Origin: CAWKAO01 sp963847665 | GTDB taxonomy: Bacteria > Actinomycetota > Humimicrobiia > Humimicrobiales > Humimicrobiaceae | DNA length: 64,000 nt | Direction: 5' to 3' | Assembly (NCBI GenBank): GCA_963847665.1 | Contig: CAWKAO010000002.1 | Span: 186,001 to 250,000, forward strand | In this document: piece by piece, positions 1 to 8,814 of the stretch | Numbering within the stretch: position 1 is the stretch's first letter | Layout: every line of letters starts with the position of its first letter | Program-made: the position numbers and the translations under genes | Notes under the pieces: model-generated | Database searches by the model: none | What the model was told of the DNA's origin: nothing | Seen by the model: the letters and a program-made list of their open reading frames with translations, nothing else

Positions 1-1
1 A

Positions 2-580
2 GGGTTTATATGGGGAAAAGCTGACCATCTTGAAAGATTGGATCCTCACAGGCCATGGTCTGAGATCTCTATTGAGATCCCGTCAAAATATATACTGGGG
101 ACTCCAAATATGGAGGGCATGGCCGGAACTATTGCTACAATCGAATACCTGGCAGGGATCGGCGTTGAATACGGGCAGGGATTTACTGAAGCCTATAAAG
201 GCTATTCTGGTAGAAGGTTGCAGCTAAAAACAGCTATGGCAGCAATAACAGAATACGAAAGAGAACTTGGTATAATATTAAATGAAGGACTAAAAAAGAA
301 AAAGGGGCTGAAAGTCTACGGGATAACTGATCCTGCAAGATTTAATTCAAGATGCCCGACTTTTTCCTTTACTCTAGAAGGGCATACCTCTGAAGAGATA
401 TGTAAAAAGATGAATGAGAAAAATATCTTTGTCTGGAACGGTGTAGATGGTTTTGGAGCATATGAGCTTGTAAAAGCTCTCGATATAACGAAGTATGGCG
501 GTCTGTTAAGAGTAAGTATAGAGCATTATAATACTGTTGAAGAAATAGAGAGATTTCTTGAGGTGCTCGAGGGATTATAA
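2..580 (+). CDS. Cysteine desulfurase-like class V aminotransferase, C-terminal part
   Basis: The reading frame is open from the left edge, so the N-terminus, including the PLP lysine, lies outside the window. The visible 192 residues include a GTPN-x-E-x-x-AG stretch followed by a helical segment with IEYLAGIG, and end in the small C-terminal domain with LRVSIEHYNT. This resembles the cysteine-desulfurase-like branch of class V aminotransferases (the TIGR01976-type family) rather than IscS or SufS. The reaction and substrate cannot be told from this part. A 57-base gap separates it from the E1 alpha gene, so it may belong to the same transcript. Confidence 0.75.
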   Translation, partial: GFIWGKADHLERLDPHRPWSEISIEIPSKYILGTPNMEGMAGTIATIEYLAGIGVEYGQGFTEAYKGYSGRRLQLKTAMAAITEYERELGIILNEGLKKKKGLKVYGITDPARFNSRCPTFSFTLEGHTSEEICKKMNEKNIFVWNGVDGFGAYELVKALDITKYGGLLRVSIEHYNTVEEIERFLEVLEGL

Positions 581-637
581 TAATTCAATGACCCTTTGAC
601 TAAAGTGTTCAAATATATATTTTTTAGGATGTGATCA

Positions 638-1606
638 ATGAGAATCGATGACAAATTAAAAATAAAATTGCTTTCAGAGATGCTTAAAATAAGGATGTTC
701 GAAGAAAGGATACAGCAGCTTTACCTGCAGGGCCGCATTCCTGGCTCCATGCATCTTTCCACTGGTCAGGAAGCAATCCCTGTCGGTTTTTGTGCTAACC
801 TGAAAAAAGAAGATTATGTGATAAGTAGCCACAGGGGTCATCATCACATTCTTGCCAAAGGTGGCCAGTATAAGTATATGATGGCAGAGCTTTATGGAAG
901 GACAACAGGATATTGCAAGGGCAAAGGCGGTTCTATGCATATTGCATGTGCCGAGATAGGAGTCCTGGGGGCAAATGGCATTGTAGGTGGCGGCATATGT
1001 ATCGCTGCCGGGGTCGGTTTTGCATCCAGATATCTTAAGGACGGCAGGGTAACTGTATCGTTTTTTGGTGATGGAGCAGGAAATACTGGAGCTTTCCATG
1101 AAGGTGTCAATTTTGCTGCGGTCAGAGGTTCAAACGTTGTCTTTGTCATTGAAAATAACCAGTATGCGATTTCTGTACCAAGGAAACTTTCTGATTGTGT
1201 CGAAAAACAATCTATAAGAGCTGCAGGGTACGGGATCCCTGGCGTGACAATTGACGGTAATGATGTCAAAAAGGTCTTTGCGACTGCAGCAGAAGCGATT
1301 GAAAGAGCCAGAAAAGGCAAGGGCCCTACAATTGTGGAGTGTATGACTTACAGGTGGCACGGTCATCATGCAGGTGAGCCAAGGGAAGGTCTTCTTTACA
1401 GATCCCAGGAAGAGATCGATTCCTGGAGGAAAAAGGACCCCATACTCAGGTTAAAAAAAGAACTCATAAGTGATAAAAAAATAAACGAAGAAGATTATAA
1501 AAATATGGAAGAGAAATATAAAAAAGAGCTCGATGAAGCTGTTGAGTTTGCAAATAATAGCCCACTGCCTGACAGGAAGGCTCTATATGAAGACGTTTAC
1601 ATTTAG
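638..1606 (+). CDS. TPP-dependent dehydrogenase E1 component, alpha subunit
   Basis: Alpha subunit of a thiamine-diphosphate-dependent 2-oxoacid or acetoin dehydrogenase E1 heterotetramer. Seen: the diphosphate/Mg-binding motif starting GDGAGNTGAFHEG near residue 143 and ending at the Asn pair near 172, the N-terminal STGQEAIPVG segment, and a YRWHGHHAGEP loop near 238-248. At 322 residues it is normal length for the AcoA/PdhA family. It is followed 26 bases later by the beta subunit, so the two form an operon. No E2 (lipoyl acyltransferase) or E3 gene is visible, so the electron and acyl acceptor is unknown. Acetoin dehydrogenase is the nearest guess; pyruvate or branched-chain 2-oxoacids are alternatives. 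Confidence 0.9.
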   Translation: MRIDDKLKIKLLSEMLKIRMFEERIQQLYLQGRIPGSMHLSTGQEAIPVGFCANLKKEDYVISSHRGHHHILAKGGQYKYMMAELYGRTTGYCKGKGGSMHIACAEIGVLGANGIVGGGICIAAGVGFASRYLKDGRVTVSFFGDGAGNTGAFHEGVNFAAVRGSNVVFVIENNQYAISVPRKLSDCVEKQSIRAAGYGIPGVTIDGNDVKKVFATAAEAIERARKGKGPTIVECMTYRWHGHHAGEPREGLLYRSQEEIDSWRKKDPILRLKKELISDKKINEEDYKNMEEKYKKELDEAVEFANNSPLPDRKALYEDVYI

Positions 1607-1632
1607 AAAATAATTTTTATAGAGAGGTCTTA

Positions 1633-2604
1633 ATGAGAGAGATCACATTCAGGGAAGCATTAAATGAGTCTTTAAGATATAACCTCAAAAAAGATAAGAG
1701 AGTATTTTGCTGGGGTGAAGACATAGGTATCCTCGGGGGTGCATTTGGTGTGACGGCAGGGCTTATTGATGAATTTGGTCCGGAGAGGATAATCGATACA
1801 CCTATCTCAGAGATAGCAATAAGCGGAGCTGCAATAGGTGCTGCACTTGGCGGACTTCGGCCTGTAGCAGAGATAATGTACATAGATTTTACACCTGGCT
1901 GCATGGATATGATAGTCAACCAGATGGCAAAGATCCATTATATGTTCGGCGGGCAGGTTAAAGTCCCGATGGTATTGCGGCTTGTCTCAGGGGCCATGGG
2001 ATATAATGCAGCACAGCATTCGCAAAGCTTTTATTCTTTTTTTGTGCATACTCCCGGACTTATTGTCGTATTGCCAACCACTCCATATGATGCAAAAGGA
2101 TTATTAAATACGGCGATTGTGGACGAAAACCCTGTTATTTTTGTGGAAAACAAAAGGACAGTGAACATAAAGGGAGATGTACCCACTGAGCATTATATGA
2201 TCCCATTTGGAAAAGCTGATATCAAGAGGAAAGGGAAAGACCTTACCATAGTCGCTACACAGGCAATGGTCTATGACGCCCTTGAGGTGGCAGAGGATAT
2301 GTACAAAAAAGGAATAAGCATTGAGGTAATAGACCCTATGACTTTAAAACCTCTGGATAAAAAGACGATCTTTGATTCTGTTAAAAAGACTGGCAAGCTT
2401 ATAGTCTGCGATGAAGGATGGATATATTGCGGAATGGCAAGTGAGATAGCAGCAACGGTATCTGAAGAATGTTTTGACTGGCTTGATGCTCCTGTGATCA
2501 GGGTGGCTGCACCCGACACACCATGTCCATTCAGTCCACCACTGGAAGATGAGTTTATCCCGGGGGTAAAAGAGATTAAAGAAGCAATTAAGAAAATACT
2601 ATAA
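1633..2604 (+). CDS. TPP-dependent dehydrogenase E1 component, beta subunit
   Basis: Beta subunit partner of the preceding gene. It starts with the typical MREITFREALNE segment, has the conserved Glu-containing GEDIG motif near residue 29, the DTPISE segment, and a C-terminal transketolase domain with VSEECFDWLDAPVIRV. Length (323 residues) is usual for AcoB/PdhB. A GAGAGG ribosome-binding site precedes the start and the SDR gene begins 12 bases after its stop. Family assignment is secure; substrate is not. Confidence 0.9.
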   Translation: MREITFREALNESLRYNLKKDKRVFCWGEDIGILGGAFGVTAGLIDEFGPERIIDTPISEIAISGAAIGAALGGLRPVAEIMYIDFTPGCMDMIVNQMAKIHYMFGGQVKVPMVLRLVSGAMGYNAAQHSQSFYSFFVHTPGLIVVLPTTPYDAKGLLNTAIVDENPVIFVENKRTVNIKGDVPTEHYMIPFGKADIKRKGKDLTIVATQAMVYDALEVAEDMYKKGISIEVIDPMTLKPLDKKTIFDSVKKTGKLIVCDEGWIYCGMASEIAATVSEECFDWLDAPVIRVAAPDTPCPFSPPLEDEFIPGVKEIKEAIKKIL

Positions 2605-2616
2605 AGGAGCAGATTT

Positions 2617-3429
2617 ATGGACCTTATGCTCAAAGGTAAAGTAGCTATTGTAACTGGTGCAACAGGTATTTGTAAGGCAACAGCCCTTGCACTTGCAAAT
2701 GAAGGAATGGATGTCGCAGTAACCTATCTAACTGATGTCGATAAAAAGTCAGCGGAAGACACTGTGGCCAGTATAAATAAATCCGGCAGGAAGGCCATGA
2801 TGGTCTCCCTGGACCTGCTGGATTTAAAAGATATAAAACAAATGGTATCTTCAGTTGTCTCTGAATTTAAAAGAATAGATGTACTTGTAAATTGTGCAGG
2901 AGTATGTACTTCAGTTCTTGCTGAAAATGTCACTGAAGATCAATGGGATCTTGATACGGGGGTGGACCTTAAGGGGTTGTTTTTCTGCAGTAAAGAAGTA
3001 TTTAATCAGGCCATGAAAAAACAGGGAAGCGGGAGCATTATAAATATTTCATCTGTTGTGGGGGTAAATCCAATAAAGACCAATCCTGTCTATGGTGTCG
3101 CAAAAGCAGGAGTACTTTCAATCACGCGTTATCTTGCAATAGAATGGGGCCCAAGCAATATACGGGTAAATGCTATATCACCTGGATGGATAGCTACAGA
3201 GATGTTAATAGAATATCAGAAAAGCGGTAAAAGTGCAGACCCGAATTCGGTTACAAGAAGCGTACCCCTTGGGAGATTTGGGAAACCTGAAGAAATAGCA
3301 GATACAATACTTTTTTTAGCTTCTGACAGAAGTGCATTTACTACCGGAGCAAATTTCATTGTAGATGGTGGTATAATAGCAGGCATAAGGTTGTCTTCAT
3401 TGATAGACGGAAAGATCCAGGTACTTTAG
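2617..3429 (+). CDS. SDR-family oxidoreductase with altered glycine motif
   Basis: Short-chain dehydrogenase/reductase of the FabG type, 270 residues, classical Rossmann fold. The catalytic Ser (NISS, about residue 143) and YxxxK (YGVAK, about 159-163) are present, as are NCAG and the RVNAISPGW segment. The cofactor loop is odd: it reads TGATGICKATA, with Cys-Lys where TGxxxGxG proteins have Gly. It follows the E1 beta gene by 12 bases with an AAAGGAG ribosome-binding site. It probably reduces or oxidises an alcohol/ketone in the same pathway; the substrate is unknown. Confidence 0.88.
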   Translation: MDLMLKGKVAIVTGATGICKATALALANEGMDVAVTYLTDVDKKSAEDTVASINKSGRKAMMVSLDLLDLKDIKQMVSSVVSEFKRIDVLVNCAGVCTSVLAENVTEDQWDLDTGVDLKGLFFCSKEVFNQAMKKQGSGSIINISSVVGVNPIKTNPVYGVAKAGVLSITRYLAIEWGPSNIRVNAISPGWIATEMLIEYQKSGKSADPNSVTRSVPLGRFGKPEEIADTILFLASDRSAFTTGANFIVDGGIIAGIRLSSLIDGKIQVL

Positions 3430-3459
3430 TTTTAAATCCCAGACAAACGGAGGTATTTT

Positions 3460-4641
3460 ATGGCAATCACTGATGAAATAAAAGAAAAAATAATTTCAGA
3501 GATAGAAAAAATAAAACCTCGTGCAATAGAAATGGCAGATTATATCTTTGACAATCCGGAATTAAGCGAAAAAGAGTTTACAGCCCAGAAATTCCTTACA
3601 GATGAATTAAAGAAGAACGGTTTTTCAGTTCAAAAAGGTGTCGGGACCCTTGAGACAGCCTTCAGGGCGGAATTCTCTTTTAACAAACAGGGGCCTACGA
3701 TAGCGTTCATTGCTGAATATGATGCTCTCCCAAAAATAGGTCACGCATGCCATCATCATATAATAGCAGCATCTTCTGTGGGGATGGCAATAGCTCTGAG
3801 CAAGCTTAAAGATGACTTACCGGGTAAAGTAGTGGTTGTTGGGACACCAGCTGAAGAATGGATGGATGCGAAAGGAATAATGGGAGGAAACGGTGCGTTT
3901 GATGGACTTGATGCAGGATTGATGTTCCATGGGGGCATTAAGAACAATACAAAATTGATAGTCCTTGCAGTCGATGGTCTTGAGTTTTCTTATAAAGGCA
4001 AGGCAGCTCATGCAGCTGCAGCCCCATATGAGGGTATTAATGCTCTTGATGCGGTAATATTATTATTTACTTCAGTCAATGCACTGAGACAGCAGCTGAA
4101 AGAGGATGTAAGGATACATGGAAATGTGACAAAGGGTGGAGATGCAGTCAATATAATCCCTGAAAACGCAGCAGCGCGGTTTTACATCAGGTCACAACAA
4201 CGAAAATATCTAAATGAAGTAATCGAAAAAGTCAAGAACTGTGCAAGAGGTGCAGCTCTTCAGACCGGAGCAGAACTTACAATATCAGTTTTTGAAGATC
4301 CAGGTAATGACCTGCTAATGAACACAACCCTTATAGGTGATTTTGAGAAAAATTTTGCGGATCTTGGAGGAAAGATCTTTAATGAACCCTTCCTTCTGGG
4401 TTCATCCGATATCGGCAATCTGAGCTATACTATACCTGTATTGCATCCGATGGTCCAGACTGCCATGGAGGGTGCATTGCATACCGATGAATTTCTAAAA
4501 TATGGCAAAACAGATTTTGCTTACAAGGGTATGGAGATTGGAATGAAATCAGTAACCCTGACTGCAGTAAAACTCCTACTCGAACCTGATTTTCTTTCTG
4601 CAGTCAAAAAAGAATTTAATGAGTCTGTTAAGGGACTATAA
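3460..4641 (+). CDS. M20-family amidohydrolase, metal site mostly intact
   Basis: M20D-type metallopeptidase/amidohydrolase related to p-aminobenzoyl-glutamate hydrolase subunit B and peptidase M20 domain-containing protein 2. Seen: EYDALP near 86-91, GHACHHH near 94-100 carrying the Cys and His metal ligands, the catalytic Glu pair in GTPAEE near 130, a ligand His in MFHGG near 155, a dimerisation domain with KAAHAAAAPYEGINALDAV, and a late HTDEF. The residue after the Cys is His where GHACGH is usual. 393 residues is normal. A clear paralogue lies at 30898-32115 and has lost most of these ligands. The natural substrate is unknown; release of an acyl or aminoacyl group from an amide is expected. 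Confidence 0.85.
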   Translation: MAITDEIKEKIISEIEKIKPRAIEMADYIFDNPELSEKEFTAQKFLTDELKKNGFSVQKGVGTLETAFRAEFSFNKQGPTIAFIAEYDALPKIGHACHHHIIAASSVGMAIALSKLKDDLPGKVVVVGTPAEEWMDAKGIMGGNGAFDGLDAGLMFHGGIKNNTKLIVLAVDGLEFSYKGKAAHAAAAPYEGINALDAVILLFTSVNALRQQLKEDVRIHGNVTKGGDAVNIIPENAAARFYIRSQQRKYLNEVIEKVKNCARGAALQTGAELTISVFEDPGNDLLMNTTLIGDFEKNFADLGGKIFNEPFLLGSSDIGNLSYTIPVLHPMVQTAMEGALHTDEFLKYGKTDFAYKGMEIGMKSVTLTAVKLLLEPDFLSAVKKEFNESVKGL

Positions 4642-4694
4642 AGATTAATAATAAATAAATACAGATCAAGCAATTATTTAAGAAAGGAGAGAAA

Positions 4695-5840
4695 ATGGAT
4701 CTATCATATATACCAATAGTGGATTCCCATAACCATCCTTTTGATCCTTCAAAAGAGGATGACGATTTCAGGGTCTACTTCAATATGTCACTCTGGAGGC
4801 CGCCAGCGGAGGTTGTTACAGATACAATAATAAACCATAAGATGATGCGGGAACTGGGCAAGGCGATCGGTGCTCCATTGAATGCTAACCAGGATGAGAT
4901 CGCTACCTTCAGGAATGAGCTATATAAAAAGGACCCGAAAGCATATATCCAGAAGCTTTTTAAGATGACAAGTATTTCAACTATGCTTGTCGATACAGGA
5001 TTTCCCCATGAGGAATTTACAGGTTACAGTGTGGATCTTAAGATCTTTTCCGATCTTGTGGGTTGCAATATTTATCCGATATTCCGGATGGATACCAGTG
5101 TTTTTAAGGTATTTAAACAGATGCCTGCAACATTTGAAGAAGCAATAGACATACTGGAAAAAGATTTTGAAAAAGCTATAAAAATAGACAAAGTAATTGC
5201 GATCAAGTCTATCATTGCTTACGAGACAGGACTTGAGATCCAGAAGAGGACAATCAAAGAAGCAACTGAAGCTTATGAGAGGTACAAAAAAAATAAAAAT
5301 AAAGAAGATGAAAAAATAATAAGAGATTTTTTCTGTGTGATGGGGCTTATGAAGGCAAAAGAAAATGACTTACCGATGCAGTTCCATACGGGACTTGGCA
5401 GTGCGCCTGCACTGGATCTTAGAGTGTCAAATCCTATTCTGATGCAATACCTTCTTGCTGAAGATGATATTAAGGATATAAAAGTTGTGATAACTCACAG
5501 CGGGTATCCTTTTACGACAGAGACAGGATATATGGTAAGTATTTATCCTAATGTCTTCTGCGATATCACAGCAATAAATCCATATTTCGGGGTTGCAGGC
5601 AAGAAAGCTATTCTGGAGATCCTGGAGTTTGCACCAGTAAACAGGATCATGTTTGGTTCTGATGGAGTAATAATCCCAGAGACTTACTGGATGGGGTATA
5701 CACAGGGAGTAAAGGTGCTGGGCCAGGCTCTTGATGAACTTGTGACTTATGACTGGATAACTGCATCTGAAGCCATTGAATTTGCAGAGAAGATCCTATA
5801 TAAAAATGCAGTGAATATTTATGGGATAAAAAAATATTAA
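4695..5840 (+). CDS. Amidohydrolase-family TIM-barrel hydrolase
   Basis: 381-residue metal-dependent hydrolase of the amidohydrolase-2 type. Metal-site motifs are in the expected order: the VDSHNHP strand with HxH near residues 12-14, QFHTG near 229-232, THSGYP near 267-272 and FGSDG near 320-324, supplying His and Asp ligands. It has a good AAAGGAGA ribosome-binding site and follows the M20 gene in the same orientation, so both hydrolases may act on one substrate series. Members hydrolyse C-N bonds or decarboxylate aromatic acids; the sequence does not decide between these. Confidence 0.85.
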   Translation: MDLSYIPIVDSHNHPFDPSKEDDDFRVYFNMSLWRPPAEVVTDTIINHKMMRELGKAIGAPLNANQDEIATFRNELYKKDPKAYIQKLFKMTSISTMLVDTGFPHEEFTGYSVDLKIFSDLVGCNIYPIFRMDTSVFKVFKQMPATFEEAIDILEKDFEKAIKIDKVIAIKSIIAYETGLEIQKRTIKEATEAYERYKKNKNKEDEKIIRDFFCVMGLMKAKENDLPMQFHTGLGSAPALDLRVSNPILMQYLLAEDDIKDIKVVITHSGYPFTTETGYMVSIYPNVFCDITAINPYFGVAGKKAILEILEFAPVNRIMFGSDGVIIPETYWMGYTQGVKVLGQALDELVTYDWITASEAIEFAEKILYKNAVNIYGIKKY

Positions 5841-5881
5841 TAAAGCAAAGATCATAAAAAATTATTTAAGGGGATTCTGAA

Positions 5882-6709
5882 ATGGAAACCGGATTAAAAA
5901 ATAAGACAGTACTTATATCTGGTGCATCTGGGGGTATAGGTTCTGAAATAGCAAGGATGTTCGACAAGGAAGAAGTAAGACTTGTGCTGACTTATCTGGC
6001 TGATGAAAGGGGTAAAAAAGAGATAGAAGAACTTAAATCAGAACTGCAGGGACAGTTTATTACTGTTCCCGCTGATCTTACCTCAGAAGGGGAAGTCGAG
6101 AATATTTTTGCAGAGGCTGAAAAAAAGTTTGGCAGGATAGATGTCCTTGTAGCCTGTGCAGGGGTCTGGTCCGATACAAAATTTATAGCAGACAGGACAC
6201 TAGAAGAATGGAACAGGGCTTTTAAGTTAAATTCCACTGCTGACTTCATGCTTTCAAGAGGATTTTTCAGGAATCTTAGGAAATATCCTTCAGATAATGG
6301 TTCTATTGTTTTTATCGGATCCACAGCAGGAGTGATCGGTGAATCACAGCATCATGATTATGCTGCGACGAAAGCTGCAATAATCTTTGGACTCGCACAG
6401 ACTTTAAGGGTCGAAATCATAGAGTTTGCAAAAAGGGGAAGGGTAAATGTCGTGAATCCTGGATGGACCGCAACTCCTGTTACTTTCGAGATGCTCAAGG
6501 ACAAGCAGTTTGTGCATAATATAACTTCTACTATACCTTTGCGAAAAGTCGCAAAACCTTCAGATATTGCTGCTGCAGTATTGTTTCTATCTTCTGATAT
6601 CCTTGCGGGGCATATTACCGGTGAAGTACTGGCAGTTGCTGGAGGTTTAAAGGACAGATTGTATCATGGAGAGTTGAAGCCCATAACAGAGGATCTGAAA
6701 CCTTATTAG
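5882..6709 (+). CDS. SDR-family oxidoreductase
   Basis: Second classical short-chain dehydrogenase/reductase of the cluster, 275 residues. Here the NAD(P) loop SGASGGIGSEIA is canonical, ACAG is present, the catalytic Ser sits in GSTAG, and YAATK gives Tyr and Lys near 160 and 164. It is clearly distinct from the SDR at 2617-3429, so the two are not a recent duplication. It lies 41 bases after the amidohydrolase and 45 before the AOR gene. Substrate unknown. Confidence 0.88.
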   Translation: METGLKNKTVLISGASGGIGSEIARMFDKEEVRLVLTYLADERGKKEIEELKSELQGQFITVPADLTSEGEVENIFAEAEKKFGRIDVLVACAGVWSDTKFIADRTLEEWNRAFKLNSTADFMLSRGFFRNLRKYPSDNGSIVFIGSTAGVIGESQHHDYAATKAAIIFGLAQTLRVEIIEFAKRGRVNVVNPGWTATPVTFEMLKDKQFVHNITSTIPLRKVAKPSDIAAAVLFLSSDILAGHITGEVLAVAGGLKDRLYHGELKPITEDLKPY

Positions 6710-6754
6710 GGATGATATAAGGGATAAGGTTCTTTCTTATAAAGGAGGTATTAA

Positions 6755-8624
6755 ATGGCCGCAGGCGGATATATGAATAAGTATCTTCTGGTCGATCTGG
6801 ATAATAGAAAGATCGAAGAATTTGATTTTGATGAAGACACAAAAAGAAAATATCTTGGTGGATATGGCATTGCCTGTAAGTATATTTATAAAAACCAGAG
6901 AGCTAGGACAGACCCGTTATCTCCTGAAAACATTATAGCTTTTATGGCCGGCCCAGTAGACGGGACAACCATACCTGGAGGAGCAAGGTTCTGTGTCTGT
7001 GGAAAATCTCCCCTAACTGGAACATGGGGAGACTCAAACTGCGGCGGTTCTTTTGGGCCAAGGATGAAAATGGCAGGTTTCGATGGGATATTCTTTAAAG
7101 GGAAATCAATAGACCCTGTCCTGCTCCTACTTGATAATGGAAAAGCAAGCTTTGTAGACGCTGGTTTTCTGTGGGGTAAGGATACTTATTTATCAGATGA
7201 TATCATAAGGGAAAAGTATGGAAAAACTGCAGAATCAATGGTCATAGGTCCTTCTGGGGAAATGTTATCCCTTACAGCATGCATTACTAATAGAAAAGGC
7301 AAGGTAGCAGGCCGAAGTGGTTTTGGTGCAGTCATGGGTTCAAAAAAACTAAAAGCAATAGTAGCAATTGGCAATTCTAAAGTGCCTATTGCAGATAAAG
7401 ATACTTATGATGCTGCAAGGAAACAATTCGTAGAAGATATAAAAAACGATTACGGAGATGCTGAGTGGCTAAAATACGGGGGTACACCCACAGTAATAGA
7501 GTTTGGCATTGATGAGCAGGATTCACCTATTAAAAACTGGGCTGGCACGACTTCCGATATGGGCGATTATTCAGATTTTAAATATGATAATGTAAAAAAA
7601 TATATAGTGAAAAGCGAGACATGTTTTGGATGTCCTATAGCATGCTGGGACAGGTCAATGCTTGATAAAGGGGAATATTCTATTGAAGAACCAAGCCACA
7701 TTCCTGAATATGAGACTTCTGCTATGCTCGGTGCTTTGTGCCTTAACAATAACTATGAGTCAATAATAAAAGCAAATGATATCTGTAACAGATACGGTAT
7801 CGATACTATGTCGACAGGTGGAACTGTTGCTTTTGCAATGGAATGCTATGAAAACGGTATTATTGGAAAAGACGATACCGGTGGACTTGAGCTCAAGTGG
7901 GGTGATCATAGGACAATGGTCCAGCTTGTAGAACAAATAGCCAAAAGAGAAGGATTTGGAGAAGTACTGGCAGATGGTTCAAAGAAAGCATCAGAGCGTA
8001 TTGGCAAAGGTTCAAAGGAATATGCCATGCATATTGCGGGCAGGGAACTCCCTGCACACGACAGCAGGTGGGATCCAAGTCTTGCGATCATTTATGCACT
8101 GGAACCCACTCCTTCGAATCATTGTCATTCAAACCAGAATCTTGGACATAAGGACATTGAAAAAATATTTCCTGGATATAGATTTTTCAACATGTGCTGG
8201 TGAAAATAAGACAAAATATATGGGCAGGGCAAAAGAAATAAAAATATTATCAAGCCTGATACATACTGTAAATTCAACAGGGATGTGTTTGTTTGCGTGG
8301 GGATGTACTGATATAAAAAACCACTTAAAATATCTGCGCGGTATTACCGGTTGGGATATGGATTTAAAAGAACTTGTTTTAACCGGAGAGAGGATAATGA
8401 ATATAAGGCAGCTTTTTAATATCCGGGAAGGACTAAACCAGAAGGATTATAAAATCCCGGGAAGGATGCTCGGAAGACCCCCTTTACCTGATGGAAAGAC
8501 AAAAGATATATCCCTTGACTGGGAAGCAATGGTCGAAGAATTCTACAAAGAAATGGACTGGGATCCTCTGACAAGCAGACCTAGTAGAAGCAAACTTAAA
8601 GAACTGGAGCTTGACACTATTTAG
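6755..8624 (+). pseudogene. Aldehyde:ferredoxin oxidoreductase, interrupted by a +1 frameshift
   Basis: Tungsten/molybdopterin aldehyde:ferredoxin oxidoreductase in two frames. The first frame (6755-8203) carries the pterin-binding N-terminal domain and the C-x2-C-x3-C cluster motif near residue 290. The second frame, used from roughly 8183 to 8624, carries the C-terminal domain with the NSTGMC segment, which I take to hold the fourth cluster Cys. A net +1 change between 8166 and 8200 separates them; dropping the A at 8180 gives a smooth GYDFSTC join. A protein ending at 8203 would lack the fourth Fe-S ligand. The start at 6755 has a strong AAAGGAGG site seven bases upstream. Error, decay and recoding are all possible. 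A second, intact AOR lies at 10204-12168. Confidence 0.85.
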
Positions 8625-8760
8625 TAGAATTGTAGACAGATCATTAAATTGTAACTATAATTGCAAATTTATTTGCAGGTTTTTGTAAGATTTATAAAAA
8701 TATTGACAAAATTAGAGTGAAGTGAGGAGGTTATAAAAAATAAAAAGTCGGTAAACCATA

Positions 8761-8776
8761 TGGCCAGAAATGGCCA
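8761..8776 (+). promoter_or_regulatory. Perfect GNRA-tetraloop hairpin in the leader of a receptor gene
   Basis: TGGCCA-GAAA-TGGCCA forms a six-base-pair stem closed by a GAAA (GNRA-class) tetraloop, 39 bases before the GTG start of the receptor gene. The same DNA is also a direct repeat of a self-complementary hexamer, so it could instead be an operator half-site pair. A TTGACA hexamer at 8703-8708 lies upstream, but no convincing -10 is at the right distance. Function is inferred only from structure and place. Confidence 0.4.
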
Positions 8777-8814
8777 GAATGACTACTTAAAAACACTAAC
8801 AGGAGGTAAATAAA

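Noticed and set aside
674..1369. Minus-strand ORFs inside the E1 alpha gene
   Set aside because: They are shadows of a strongly conserved plus-strand gene; their protein sequences have no recognisable features.
8160..8203. Programmed recoding at a shared site
   Set aside because: I compared sequence around all nine frame changes for a common slippery motif or an immediate stop codon. At the A6 run in MttB 2 and in the corrinoid gene the change lies well before the stop, and no shared heptamer exists, so no single recoding signal is supported.
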